A stretch of 64,000 nucleotides of DNA from Lactobacillus equicursoris DSM 19284 = JCM 14600 = CIP 110162. GTDB lineage: Bacteria > Bacillota > Bacilli > Lactobacillales > Lactobacillaceae. The stretch is from positions 1-64,000 of the forward strand of contig NZ_AZDU01000001.1 in assembly GCF_001434815.1 (NCBI RefSeq), written 5' to 3'. The position numbers and the translations under genes are program-made. Shown in pieces: positions 36,847-45,622 of the stretch. The number at the start of each line of letters is the position of its first letter. The stretch's first letter is position 1. The notes under the pieces were generated by a model that ran no database searches, was not told the DNA's origin, and saw only the letters and a list, made by a program, of their open reading frames with translations.

Positions 36847-37386
36847 TTAATCTTTTTGCTTCCAGTGGTCTTCAATGAACTTCGCCCGCCCTTGAGCTTC
36901 TTCTAAGGCATAGCGGTCAGGATTTTTCTTGTAAAAGTCCTGGTGGTAGTCTTCAGCTTCATAAAAAGGCGCTGCTGGCTCAATCTTGGTTACGATTGGG
37001 TCATCAAAACGGCCGCTTTGAGCTAGCCTTTCCTTGGACGTTTCAGCCTGAGCCTGTTGCTCTGGCGAATTGTAAAAAATGACCGGCCGGTAGTTGTCGC
37101 CCCGGTCTTGGAACTGGCCAGAAGCATCGGTTGGGTCCGTCACCTGCCAGTAATAGTCCAAAAGCTTTTCATAAGGCATCAATTCTGGGTCAAAAACAAT
37201 CTTGACGGCTTCGGTATGGCCGGTCGTTTGGCTTTTGACTTGCTCATAGGTGGGATTAGCCACGTGCCCGCCGGTATAGCCGGAAGTCACGCTGACGACG
37301 CCTGGCAGGCTATCAAAGGGTTCAACCATGCACCAAAAGCAGCCTCCGGCAAAGATTGCGCTATCTAGTTTCTTCGTTTCGTCCAT
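36847..37386 (-). CDS. msrA: Peptide methionine (S)-S-oxide reductase MsrA
   Basis: Repairs oxidised methionine in proteins (179 aa). The catalytic cysteine motif is [13 protein letters not shown], and the conserved [26 protein letters not shown] and [12 protein letters not shown] are present. No C-terminal resolving cysteine pair is visible apart from the second cysteine of the CFWC motif. A modest GAGGCAG ribosome site precedes the ATG. Confidence 0.95.
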   Translation of the reverse strand: MDETKKLDSAIFAGGCFWCMVEPFDSLPGVVSVTSGYTGGHVANPTYEQVKSQTTGHTEAVKIVFDPELMPYEKLLDYYWQVTDPTDASGQFQDRGDNYRPVIFYNSPEQQAQAETSKERLAQSGRFDDPIVTKIEPAAPFYEAEDYHQDFYKKNPDRYALEEAQGRAKFIEDHWKQKD

Positions 37387-37503
37387 TTTTCTGCCTCTTT
37401 TCTATTTTTTCATGAAAAGTTAATCATGCAAGTTAACAGCTATTTTACACCAAACTGTAACTAATTTCCTGGATATTCGACTTACAATTAGTGCATTTTT
37501 TCA

Positions 37504-37532
37504 TTGTCTTTTCGCTTTCAAGCCTGTAAAAT
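37504..37532 (+). promoter_or_regulatory. Promoter of the amino-acid permease gene
   Basis: TTGTCT (37504-37509) and TAAAAT (37527-37532) with a 17-bp spacer, leaving an mRNA leader of about 105 nt before the ATG. Confidence 0.6.
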
Positions 37533-37565
37533 ATTTATGTTCAAAAGCAAGTTATTATAGATTGG

Positions 37566-37638
37566 AGATGGAAATGCGCTCATTAAACAAGTCCCCGGGC
37601 GAGGCTTCTTGTTAAAAAGCAATGATTTAACAGGAAGG
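37566..37638 (+). promoter_or_regulatory. Structured leader of the permease mRNA
   Basis: Inside the leader, AACAAG pairs with CTTGTT around a GC-rich loop (TCCCCGGGCGAGGCTT), and the flanking TCATT can pair with AATGA. The element ends 8-10 bases before the AGGAAGG ribosome site. It could be a regulatory RNA. I do not recognise a named class. Confidence 0.35.
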
Positions 37639-37645
37639 ACAATTT

Positions 37646-39289
37646 ATGGACGATTTAACGAATGAAAAGGGAAAGTATATTTCCTGGCAAACGCTGGCAA
37701 TGATGGCCTTCGTGACCGTGATTGGACTAGAAGACATCATGTACAACTTCCAAAACCAAGGAATGGCGGTCATTACCTCCTGGTTTTTGATGATGTTCCT
37801 CTACGTGGTTCCTTATGCCTTGATCGTGGGGCATCTGGGCTCCGTCTTTAACAAAGAAGGCGGTGGCCTGTCTTCATGGGTCCGGGCGACTGACGGGGAA
37901 TTCCTCGGCTACTTTACCGCTTGGACCTACTGGGCTGCCTCCATCCCTTACGTTGTTGATACCGCTAACTGCCTCTTGGTTGACGTTGGCTGGGGTCTTA
38001 CGGGTACGGACGAATTTGAGGACCCCAAGTTTTTGTCAACGGCCATGTTTACGGCAATTACTTTCCTCATTTTCATTATCTTAACCTTGATTGAGCACAA
38101 GTTCTCTGAATCAATGGAAATTTTGGCCAATATCGGCGGCTGGGCCATGTTTGTCATGACCATCCTCTTTGTCTTACTGGCCATGGCGGGCCTCGCCAAG
38201 TCTGGCGGCAGAACCGCTACGCCTTTTACTTGGAAAACGATCATCCCGAAATTTGACCTCAAATACTTCTCGACCGTGGGGATGCTGATTTATGCCGTCA
38301 ACGGCTCTGAACTAGTCGCTCCTTACGTTACCCGGATGAAGGACCCTAAGCGGGAATTCCCAAAGGCCATGATTGCCTTGGCCGTCATGACCTGCTTTTT
38401 GACCATCTTTGGCTCCATTGCCCTCGGCATCTACATCGATGCCAACCACATGCCTAACGACCTGAAGATGAACGGTGAATACTACGTTTTCGGTGCCATG
38501 GGCAAGCAGTTTGGCGTGGGCAACCTGCTGGTTTACATCTACGCATGGTCATCCTTCTTCTACAATGTGGCCCTCTTGTCTGTCCTTTTGGACGCCATGA
38601 CCAGAATGCTGATTTCTGACACTGGCGACAAGTACATGCCGAAGTTTTTGAAAAAGACCAACAAGGACGGCTTGCCAATCAATGGCTACATCTTGACGGT
38701 CTTCCTCAGCGGCTTCATCATGGTCCTCGGAATCTTCTTGCCAGACATGAACGACATCTTCAACTGGCTCTTAAACTTGAACGGGATCATCTCCCCAGCC
38801 GTTACCTGCTGGATCTTCTACTCCTTCATGAAGGTTAGAGGGAAAAATTCCAAGAAGTACCCTTCAGTTTACCGATATATTAAAAATGACACGGTTGCCT
38901 GGTTGGTCGGCCTAGCCCTCTTGGTGGTTACGGCCGTAGCCACGGTCTTAGGCTTCATGCCACAAGACGTTAAGGAAGGCACCTGGGTTTGGTGGTACGA
39001 ATTGTCCATCAACATCGTGGCCTGCCTGGTCTTGATCGGTCTTGGCGGGATCTTCCCTGGCATCCGCCGGCGCGAAGAAGAATACGGCCTGGCCTTTGAC
39101 AAGCAGCAATGGACCTGGATGATCGTTTTGATCTTAGGTTCCATCACCTTTAACGTTTGGCTGGGCGGGACCAAAATTCACCTGCGAGCCCTTTACATCG
39201 TGATCGAATCCGTGATCGCACTCTTAGCTGTCTGGCTGATTGGCCGCCGAGTTCCCCAAGGTGCTAAAAAGACGACTACTGCTAATTAA
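37646..39289 (+). CDS. APC-family amino acid permease (YjeM/GadC-like)
   Basis: A 547-aa polytopic transporter with about 12 to 14 membrane helices. The start of the transport core, MAFVTVIGLEDIMYNF, and the helix 3 region FTAWTYWAASIPYVVDTAN, resemble glutamate:GABA-type antiporters and YjeM-like members of the amino acid-polyamine-organocation superfamily. Substrate cannot be deduced. It is preceded by AGGAAGGACAATTT and ends at a terminator. Its last 40 bp plus the terminator are duplicated at 39942-40031. Confidence 0.88.
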   Translation: MDDLTNEKGKYISWQTLAMMAFVTVIGLEDIMYNFQNQGMAVITSWFLMMFLYVVPYALIVGHLGSVFNKEGGGLSSWVRATDGEFLGYFTAWTYWAASIPYVVDTANCLLVDVGWGLTGTDEFEDPKFLSTAMFTAITFLIFIILTLIEHKFSESMEILANIGGWAMFVMTILFVLLAMAGLAKSGGRTATPFTWKTIIPKFDLKYFSTVGMLIYAVNGSELVAPYVTRMKDPKREFPKAMIALAVMTCFLTIFGSIALGIYIDANHMPNDLKMNGEYYVFGAMGKQFGVGNLLVYIYAWSSFFYNVALLSVLLDAMTRMLISDTGDKYMPKFLKKTNKDGLPINGYILTVFLSGFIMVLGIFLPDMNDIFNWLLNLNGIISPAVTCWIFYSFMKVRGKNSKKYPSVYRYIKNDTVAWLVGLALLVVTAVATVLGFMPQDVKEGTWVWWYELSINIVACLVLIGLGGIFPGIRRREEEYGLAFDKQQWTWMIVLILGSITFNVWLGGTKIHLRALYIVIESVIALLAVWLIGRRVPQGAKKTTTAN

Positions 39290-39330
39290 TTTAGCCAAAA
39301 GAAAAAGACTTGCTCATGCAAGTCTTTTTT
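39241..39330 (+). repeat. Direct repeat copy 1: permease 3' end and terminator
   Basis: This 90-bp segment (last codons of the permease gene, stop, and hairpin) is repeated at 39942-40031, a 701-bp offset, with only about three mismatches. See the second copy. Confidence 0.9.
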
Positions 39331-39334
39331 CTTT
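39303..39334 (+). terminator. Terminator of the permease gene
   Basis: AAAAAGACTTGC and GCAAGTCTTTTTT pair around a TCAT loop, 14 bp after the permease stop. It can also serve the converging membrane-protein gene. Confidence 0.87.
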
Positions 39335-39341
39335 TGGATTC

Positions 39342-39739
39342 TTAATACTTTTCGTGTTCCCGCTGCAATTCGTCATAGATCAGCACTGCTGCAAAGAGGA
39401 TCGGCATGATAAATGCGAAAGCGATCCAGCCCGTGGTGTAACCAGCCAAGAAGCCGGCAGGAATGGCAACCACGATGGCAATCACGGTCATCACTTGCGC
39501 TGTGCGGCCCTTGTACCAAGGGGTTAAACGGAAAACGGCATAGACTGGTTCGAAAATCCAGCTGAAATAGACAATGCCCGCTAGGATTTCTCCTTCAAAC
39601 TCAGGCATGGTCAGGTAGAAATTCCCACCGATGGCCATGCCCAAGAAGTTGAACAAGCTCATCCAACAGACGGCAATAATCACAAATGCGTTGATGACAT
39701 ATTTAATGGCCTTGTCACTGCCTTTTTTGTGTGTTCCAT
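39342..39739 (-). pseudogene. Frameshifted (or -1 slipping) small membrane protein gene
   Basis: An open frame from 39683 to 39342 encodes about 113 aa with three to four hydrophobic helices (AGIVYFSWIFEPVYAVF, VMTVIAIVVAIPAGFLAG, GWIAFAFIMPILFAAVLI). It has no ribosome site of its own. An ATG at 39739, with GGAGG 11 nt upstream, starts MEHTKK and then runs into a stop after 19 codons. The two frames join if one extra base were present in, or a -1 slip occurs on, the run of six T's at 39723-39728 (A-AAA-AAG on the minus strand), giving MEHTKKGSDKAIKYVINAF continuing into the long frame. I do not recognise the family. Confidence 0.65.
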
Positions 39740-39761
39740 AATGACATACACCTCCGATCTC

Positions 39762-39790
39762 CCCCCGACCTTGATCGGGGGTTTTCTTTC
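39762..39790 (+). terminator. Hairpin with T-rich tail upstream of the frameshifted gene
   Basis: CCCCCGA and TCGGGGG form a stem followed by TTTTCTTTC on the plus strand, although no plus-strand gene ends here. On the minus strand the same hairpin lies just before the ribosome site of the frameshifted gene. Confidence 0.55.
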
Positions 39791-39941
39791 AGCAATTTCA
39801 GTCCCTTAGTTATTTATATTATATCATTTGCCAAACGAATGGTTACGTGTTAAAGCAAAAAAGAGGGCGAGAAAACGATCTGGGGTCTAATTAGCCTTTT
39901 CAGCTTCGGCAGAAACATGTTTCTTTTTCCCATAATCCGGA

Positions 39942-40031
39942 TGGCCGCCGGGTTCCCCAAGGGGCTAAAAAGACGAATACTGCTAATTAATTTAGCCAAA
40001 AGAAAAAGACTTGCTCATGCAAGTCTTTTTT
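39942..40031 (+). repeat. Direct repeat copy 2: remnant of a permease 3' end
   Basis: This copy carries GGCCGCCGGGTTCCCCAAGG, then the stop codon and the same AAAGACTTGC/GCAAGTCTTT hairpin as the permease end at 39241-39330. Upstream of it (39790-39941) there is no permease coding sequence. It looks like the tail of a deleted second permease gene, or the trace of a local duplication. The hairpin also serves as the terminator of the neighbouring minus-strand oxidoreductase gene. Confidence 0.85.
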
Positions 40032-40037
40032 TGATGC

Positions 40038-40691
40038 CTAATAAACTGGACGCTCATAGCCGGCTGTTTCAGGCTGGGCAATGCCCACGCTGGCATAAGC
40101 CAGATAATTGGGATCCGCCATGATCTTCAAAACCAGATCGGCAACACTGACCCGAGAAACCGAAACGCCAACGAATTCCTGATCTCTTTGAGTCAGGCTA
40201 TACTTAACGTCTGGCCAGTCGGTCAAGGCCGGCATTCTGATCAAGGTGTAGTTGACGCCCGCTTCTTCCAAGCGGTGGCCCGCCTCCCTAGCTGGCAAAA
40301 AGCGGCCGCTGCCGACCCATTCATCCACCCAGGTGCCGAATTCACCGACGATTTCATAATAAAGGCCAGCTAGGCTCAATTCCACGATCCGGTCAAAGCC
40401 ATTTTCTTTAGAGGCCTTGACCAAATTGCGGGTAATCCGGGTGAACTTTTTATCATCGACCTTGGCCAAAAAGACTAGATCGCAGTCCTTGGTGGCTTCC
40501 ATGATGACTGCTAAATCGCTAGCCTTGCCAGGAATGATTTCAACTCTGTCGGAAGCCAAATCCTGGATGAGTTCAGGCCGGTCAGTCACCAGGGTCAAAT
40601 TGACGTCCTTAAACTGGTCATCAGCTAAAACTTTGTCAATTACCATCCGGCCAATGCGGCCAGTGGGATGTAAAATCACAAATTTTCTCAT
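40038..40691 (-). CDS. NAD(P)-binding Rossmann-fold protein (NmrA/YwnB-like)
   Basis: A 217-aa SDR-like protein. The dinucleotide-binding start VILHPTGRIGRMVID differs slightly from the usual GxxGxxG. The pattern (Rossmann strand, then YYEIVGEFGTWVDEWVG and GVNYTLIRMPALTDWPD) resembles atypical NAD(P)H-binding proteins that act as quinone- or redox-linked oxidoreductases. The substrate is not known. A palindromic operator pair lies in its promoter. Confidence 0.78.
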   Translation of the reverse strand: MRKFVILHPTGRIGRMVIDKVLADDQFKDVNLTLVTDRPELIQDLASDRVEIIPGKASDLAVIMEATKDCDLVFLAKVDDKKFTRITRNLVKASKENGFDRIVELSLAGLYYEIVGEFGTWVDEWVGSGRFLPAREAGHRLEEAGVNYTLIRMPALTDWPDVKYSLTQRDQEFVGVSVSRVSVADLVLKIMADPNYLAYASVGIAQPETAGYERPVY

Positions 40692-40701
40692 TATTAAACC
40701 T

Positions 40702-40743
40702 ACTTACATGTAACATTACTTTTTTACTTACATGTCGATTATA
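40702..40743 (-). promoter_or_regulatory. Promoter with repeated TTACATGTAA-type operator
   Basis: An extended -10 on the minus strand (TGC-TATAAT, 40738-40743) lies beside two copies of ACTTACATGT (40702-40711 and 40726-40735). The first copy sits in a perfect palindrome, TTACATGTAA. The second overlaps the expected transcription start. This geometry suggests repression by a dimeric regulator, perhaps an HxlR-type redox sensor. Confidence 0.6.
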
Positions 40744-40779
40744 GCAGATTTGTCAGTTTAGCGCTTACTTCTCTTCTCG

Positions 40780-41286
40780 CTAATCTTCTACGATCTTGGC
40801 CAGCAGTCCTTCGCAGCCTCTTTTAATCTCCTGAAAAGCAGTCTCAAAGTCATTGCTGTACCAAGGGTCATCGATATCATTGTAGCTGCCGGTAAACTGC
40901 AGGAGCTTGTATTCTTTCCGGTCCGGGTCGCCGCCGCAGATCTGGTTTAAGGCCAAAAGATTTTCGTTATCCATGGCAACCAGGTAGTCATACTTGGCAT
41001 AGTCTTCTTTAGTCGTCAGCTGAGCCCGGCGCTGGGTAAAAGGCACGCCTTGCTTGGTTAGTTCCCGCTCAGCCCGGGGATCCATCAGATTGCCGATTCC
41101 ACCGATAATTTCCTCGCTGCTGATGACCTTGGAGTCAACGCTAACTAACTTATCTAACCCCTTTTCCGCCAGCAGCTGCTTCATGATAAATTCAGCCATG
41201 GGTGAGCGACAGATGTTGCCGTGGCAGACAAAGAGTATCTTCGTTTCTTGTTTCTTATCCATACTTTCATTTGCTCTTTCTTGCAT
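40780..41286 (-). CDS. Low-molecular-weight protein tyrosine phosphatase
   Basis: A 168-aa enzyme with the CX5R(S/T) signature near the N-terminus (FVCHGNICRSPMAEF) and the general-acid aspartate in IDDPWYSNDF. It removes phosphate from phosphotyrosine in small substrates or bacterial tyrosine kinases. The start at 41286 has an AGGAAAGAG site 7-9 nt upstream; a later in-frame ATG (MDKKQETK) lacks one. No tyrosine kinase gene is nearby in the window. Confidence 0.9.
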   Translation of the reverse strand: MQERANESMDKKQETKILFVCHGNICRSPMAEFIMKQLLAEKGLDKLVSVDSKVISSEEIIGGIGNLMDPRAERELTKQGVPFTQRRAQLTTKEDYAKYDYLVAMDNENLLALNQICGGDPDRKEYKLLQFTGSYNDIDDPWYSNDFETAFQEIKRGCEGLLAKIVED

Positions 41287-41342
41287 ATTTTCACTCTTTC
41301 CTGAAAAGGTAAAAAATATTATACCATGATTATTTTGCTAGC

Positions 41343-41371
41343 AAAAAAGGAGACGCCCTGTCTCCTTTTCT
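41343..41371 (-). terminator. Terminator after the EAL-domain gene
   Basis: AAAAGGAGAC and GTCTCCTTTT pair around a GCCCT loop, 13 bp past the stop codon, with T-runs on the minus strand. Confidence 0.85.
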
Positions 41372-41383
41372 ATAATCTGAAAA

Positions 41384-44300
41384 CTATGCTTCTACTTTCA
41401 TGCGATTGATTTCTTGATCCAGTTGCCGGGCCACATCTTGGACGTGGCGCGGGTAGGGACAAAGCTTGCCAGCAACCTTCAGTTTAACTGGATCACTAGT
41501 CTTTAAGCCCTCTTTCACAGCAGCCATTTTGGCATCCAGCTCTGCCTGATCTGCCTCTGGCATAACCGCGGCAAAGAGCTTGCCGCCAATCCGGTAGAGC
41601 TGGCGGACGTCAAAGTACTGGTTCAAGAAGTCAGCCGTATTTTGCAAGAGTAGGTTCCCTTCTTGTGGGTCATGACTGGCATTGAATGCTTGCAGGTTGT
41701 ACAGGTCAAAGTAGATCAAAGATGATACTTGCCGCTGCTCCTTAAGCTCATTCAGTTCCTCATTAAAGGCGGCCTGGTTGCCCAAGGCCGTCAAGTGGTC
41801 GCTCCCCCGGCTTGGGTCCAATTGTCTCAACCGGAGCATCGCAACCAATTTGGCTGCCAGATACTTGCTGTACTCGCTCAAGAGGTCCTTGGCATAAGCC
41901 AGGCGGTCAGAGTCAAAGTTTTCCACGCCAATATAGCCTAAAAGCTTTTGCCCGCTAAAGAGTGGGAACATCAAGATCCGGACATTTTTCCGATTGATTT
42001 CATAGAGCTCCCGGTCAAAACGAAGGCGCTCCATGTCGCTGATTAACAAGAAGTCCTTTCCCGCCCGCAGCTTTTCCAGATATTCTGGCAGCTTCTCGGC
42101 CAAGCGGTCAGACATCCGACGAAGCATGCTCTTGTCCTTGGTCCATTCAGCTTCCACTTCGATCTTGCCATTTTCATTAGCCAAGGTATAAACCCGCTCT
42201 GGCTCCAGCAAGCTGGCGATTTGGACCATGGAGAAGTTGATCTCTGAAGCTGCATCTTCTGGACCGTTCAAGCTGCGGGCCAGGCTGCTGACCTGGCTGT
42301 TTACGTTGCCAGTCTTTAAGGCCTTCAGCTTCACATCGTTATCTTCAATCTTGGTAAAGGCAAAGGCCACGCAGCCCGGCAGAGTGGCCGGCAAAACGGT
42401 AAACTCCGTCCAGGCCTGCATGTACTTAGAGTAAAGCCGCTCTGACCGAGCCCGGCTGGTTCTTAAGACATCCAGCGGCAGGTTGACCCAGGCCAGGTTG
42501 CCGCCTGATAAGACTTCCGTCATCTTCTTGCCTAAGAGGTCATTCTTAGCCAGGTCAACTTGGGCGGTAAAGGCCCGGTTAACTGAGACAATTTCACATT
42601 CAGCCTGATCTTTGTCGCTATCATAGTATGGCCGCACGACAAAGTATGGAAGCGGCAGGTTGTCAAATTCATTGTTGTCCACTTGACTGTTGTTTCTTTG
42701 GCTGGACAAGACAAGCACCTTCAAGAGGCACTTGCCCTCAATGTTGACGATCATTTGGAAGCTCAGCTGGTAGCTTAAAGAGCCAGCTTCAAAAAGAATC
42801 TTCCGCTCATGACTTGACCGTTTAACCACATTGGCCACTTGGAGCAAGTGATCGCGCTCTTCCTGGTTGTCCCAAGCCAGGTCATGGTCACCAATCAGGC
42901 AGACGCCAATTTGCGCTGCAAAAGAACGGAAGCCCTCATTCATGTAGTAGGACTTAAAATTTTGTCCGTCAATGGCCAACAGAGCCAGGGGCTGAGCAAC
43001 ATTGACATCCACTAAACCAGCCGTTTCAAAGAATGAGCTTTCTGCTGCGTTTTCCCAGTCAACGTCTAATTCATCCAATCGATCAACGACTTCGGTAAAG
43101 ATATTTGGCTTGCTGTAGTAGTAACCCTGCACAAGCTCACAGCCAACCGACTTTAAGAAGGCGATTTGCTCCTTGGTTTCCACCCCTTCACAGAGAGTAT
43201 GGACGCCCAGACTCTTGGCCATGGTGATCAACGGCTTAACAACCTTTTCGCTCTTTTCGTCAAACTTGCGCATGAAGGTCATGTCCAGCTTGATTTCATC
43301 AAAGCCATATTCCTTCAAGGTGTTTAAAGATGATGCCCCGCTCCCAAAGTCGTCCATCAGGACCTGGAAGCCATTTTGGTGGAAGCGGTCGATGGCTCGC
43401 TTGATCTTAACGGGGTCTTCAGTCAAAATCGTTTCCGTGATTTCTACCCGCAACATTTCCCGGGGAATATCGTACTTTTTGACCAAATCGAGCAAGATCT
43501 GGTTAGGATCACTCGTGACAAAGTCGGTTCTAGATAGGTTGAAGGAGATTGGCACCATCTTTAGTCCCTGGTTCAGCCGGCTCTTGATCAGCTTAATCGC
43601 TTCTTCTAGGACATACAGGTCCAGCTTATAGGTCAGATTACTGTCTTCCAAAACCGGCACAAAGCGGCCTGGTGACATGAAGCCCCGGTTTGGGTCATTC
43701 CATCTAACCAAGGCTTCCAGCCCGTTCAGCTTGCCATTCATCAGGTGGACTTGCGGCTGGTAGTAGACCTGGATGTCGCCATTTTGAATGGCATCATCGA
43801 TGTGGTCGACAACAAACTTGGTGTATTCAGCTTGTTCGCTGAATTCTGCCGTATAGACTTGGTAGCAGTTTTCTGCCCCATCCTTGACTTCGTCACAGGC
43901 AGTCTTGGCATAGTCATATTCCGTTTCAACCGACTTGCTGCCGTCTGAATAGTAGATACCAGCCTTCAAGTACAGCTTGAAGGACAAGTCAATCTGGGCC
44001 ACCAACTGGTTGGCCTTTTCAACCTTGGCAATGGAATTTTCATCATCAAAGTCAACAATAACAAAGTGGTCGTTCCCAAAGCGAGCCAAGTTTTCCTCGC
44101 CAAACACGCTCTTTAAGATGTCAGCGACCTGCTTCAAGCATTCGTCACCTTTTTCGTGACCATTGATGACGTTGTAGAGCTTGAACTTGGCCAAGTTGAT
44201 GTGATGACAGCCGGCATCAAGGACGGATCCTCTGCCCGCTCCTTGCTGATCTTGTCAGTTAGGTAATACTGGGTGTAAAGACCAGTCAGCTGGTCGTAGT

Positions 44301-45579
44301 TGACCATCTCATTGTAGGTGTCGTCATGCCCCTGTCTCTTCATCACATTCAATTCAGAAACGAAGAACTGAACAAACATCCCCAGCTGAGACAAGAAGAA
44401 GCCGTAGCGGGTAAAGGGATAACCAGTAACCGCCGCACTATAATTGATAAAGTGACGACCAAATAAGTCACAGGCCAGACAGATGAGCATCACGGATAAA
44501 GAGGCAAAGTAAGCCCAGTGGACATCCCGGCGAATCTTAAAGTCATCCCCAGAAAATTCTGGGTCTTCTTTTTCTTCCGCAATTTCCTGCTTCTGCAGCC
44601 TTTTCACGTAACGGTAATCAACCATTTGGATGACCAGCCCGCTGACATAAGCCAAGCCGACAAGCAAGACTAAAACTGGCAAGTCACCATTAAAATCGAT
44701 TCCGCGAGCCAGCTTGTTATAAAGAACATAAGCCGTTGAAAAAGCCGTTAAGCCAAAGGCATAAAGGGCATTGCCTTCTTTCGGGAATTCCAGCTGCTCG
44801 TTAATCATGGTGACCAAGAGATAAGGCAAAGCCACTAGTACTGGATAGGTAAAAAGCCGCCACAGACGGTAATTGCCAAAAATGGCTGTCAGCTGCATCT
44901 CACTTTGTATTTGCAAAAGCGCACACAGAACCACCGAAATGGCGTAATAAGCCAGGCTACGCTTGATTCTAATGTCAAGCGGCGCAAAGAGAGCGAAGAA
45001 GATCGAGGTAATCCCCAAAACTACTTCGATCACCGCCAGCAAGATTACATTGGCATTCTTTTGGATAAAGTGGCTGTAAAAGGCCCCTTCACTTCCTAGG
45101 CTAGCATGGCTGAACTGTCCGGTCCCATAGTAAAAGCCGGTCAGCTTAACACGGAGCTTTTTACCAGCATCGCTCTTGGAAATGGCGATGTTATTGGTAA
45201 AGGCCTCCCAGTGCTCGGTAAAGTTGAGCCAGTCTGCCGCAATCTCGGCATGACTTTGATAGATATGTTTATTGCCAATATAAGCATCAACCCGCTTGAT
45301 ATTGTTGGAGAAAAAGATCACGTACTGACCGCCAGTAATTTCCTTTGGCAGCTGGTAGTACAAATTAACCGCCTTATTACTAGTAGGAGTAATGTGGTTG
45401 AGGTCGACCTTTTTCCCTTGGGCATTTGTCCACTTGTTTTGGATCGAGCTTAAGCTGTCTTTCGCGTACATCCCGCCAAATTTAGTTTGCCCTTGCCCGA
45501 CAAAGCTGAGAATAGCAAATATTGCCACTATACAAAAGACAATGGCTGAATAAATAGTATTGCTTCTTACTTTTTTCAT
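41384..45579 (-). pseudogene. Frameshifted membrane GGDEF-EAL-GGDEF signalling protein
   Basis: One large gene now split into two frames. The first part (45579-44134, up to 481 aa) has an N-terminal transmembrane anchor, an extracellular beta-rich sensing domain and a seven-helix 7TMR-DISM-like membrane block (to about residue 400), then the start of a GGDEF domain (YDQLTGLYTQYY). The second part (44194-41384, 936 aa) resumes that domain (NLAKFKLYNVINGHEKGDE), whose signature is degenerate (RFGNDHF). An EAL domain follows with catalytic residues intact: GLEALVRW, VEITETIL, DDFGSGASS, KLDMTF, CEGVET. Then come PAS- and GAF-like regions and a final GGDEF degenerate to GGKLF. The frames rejoin if one C is restored at about 44201-44203 (PAVI-HINLAKFK). 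Confidence 0.82.
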
Positions 45580-45622
45580 GCTTAATTCCAGCTTTCACTT
45601 CTTGATACTTAGTCTTACGTCT

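Noticed and set aside
37566..37600. Permease leader as a fluoride riboswitch (GGAGATGG)
   Set aside because: Only the first few bases match; the following stem and the downstream conserved TGATG segment do not, and the gene is an amino-acid permease.
39684..39720. GTG at 39683 as the true start of the membrane gene
   Set aside because: It lacks a ribosome site, and the upstream ATG with GGAGG plus the six-A run explain the gene better as frameshifted.
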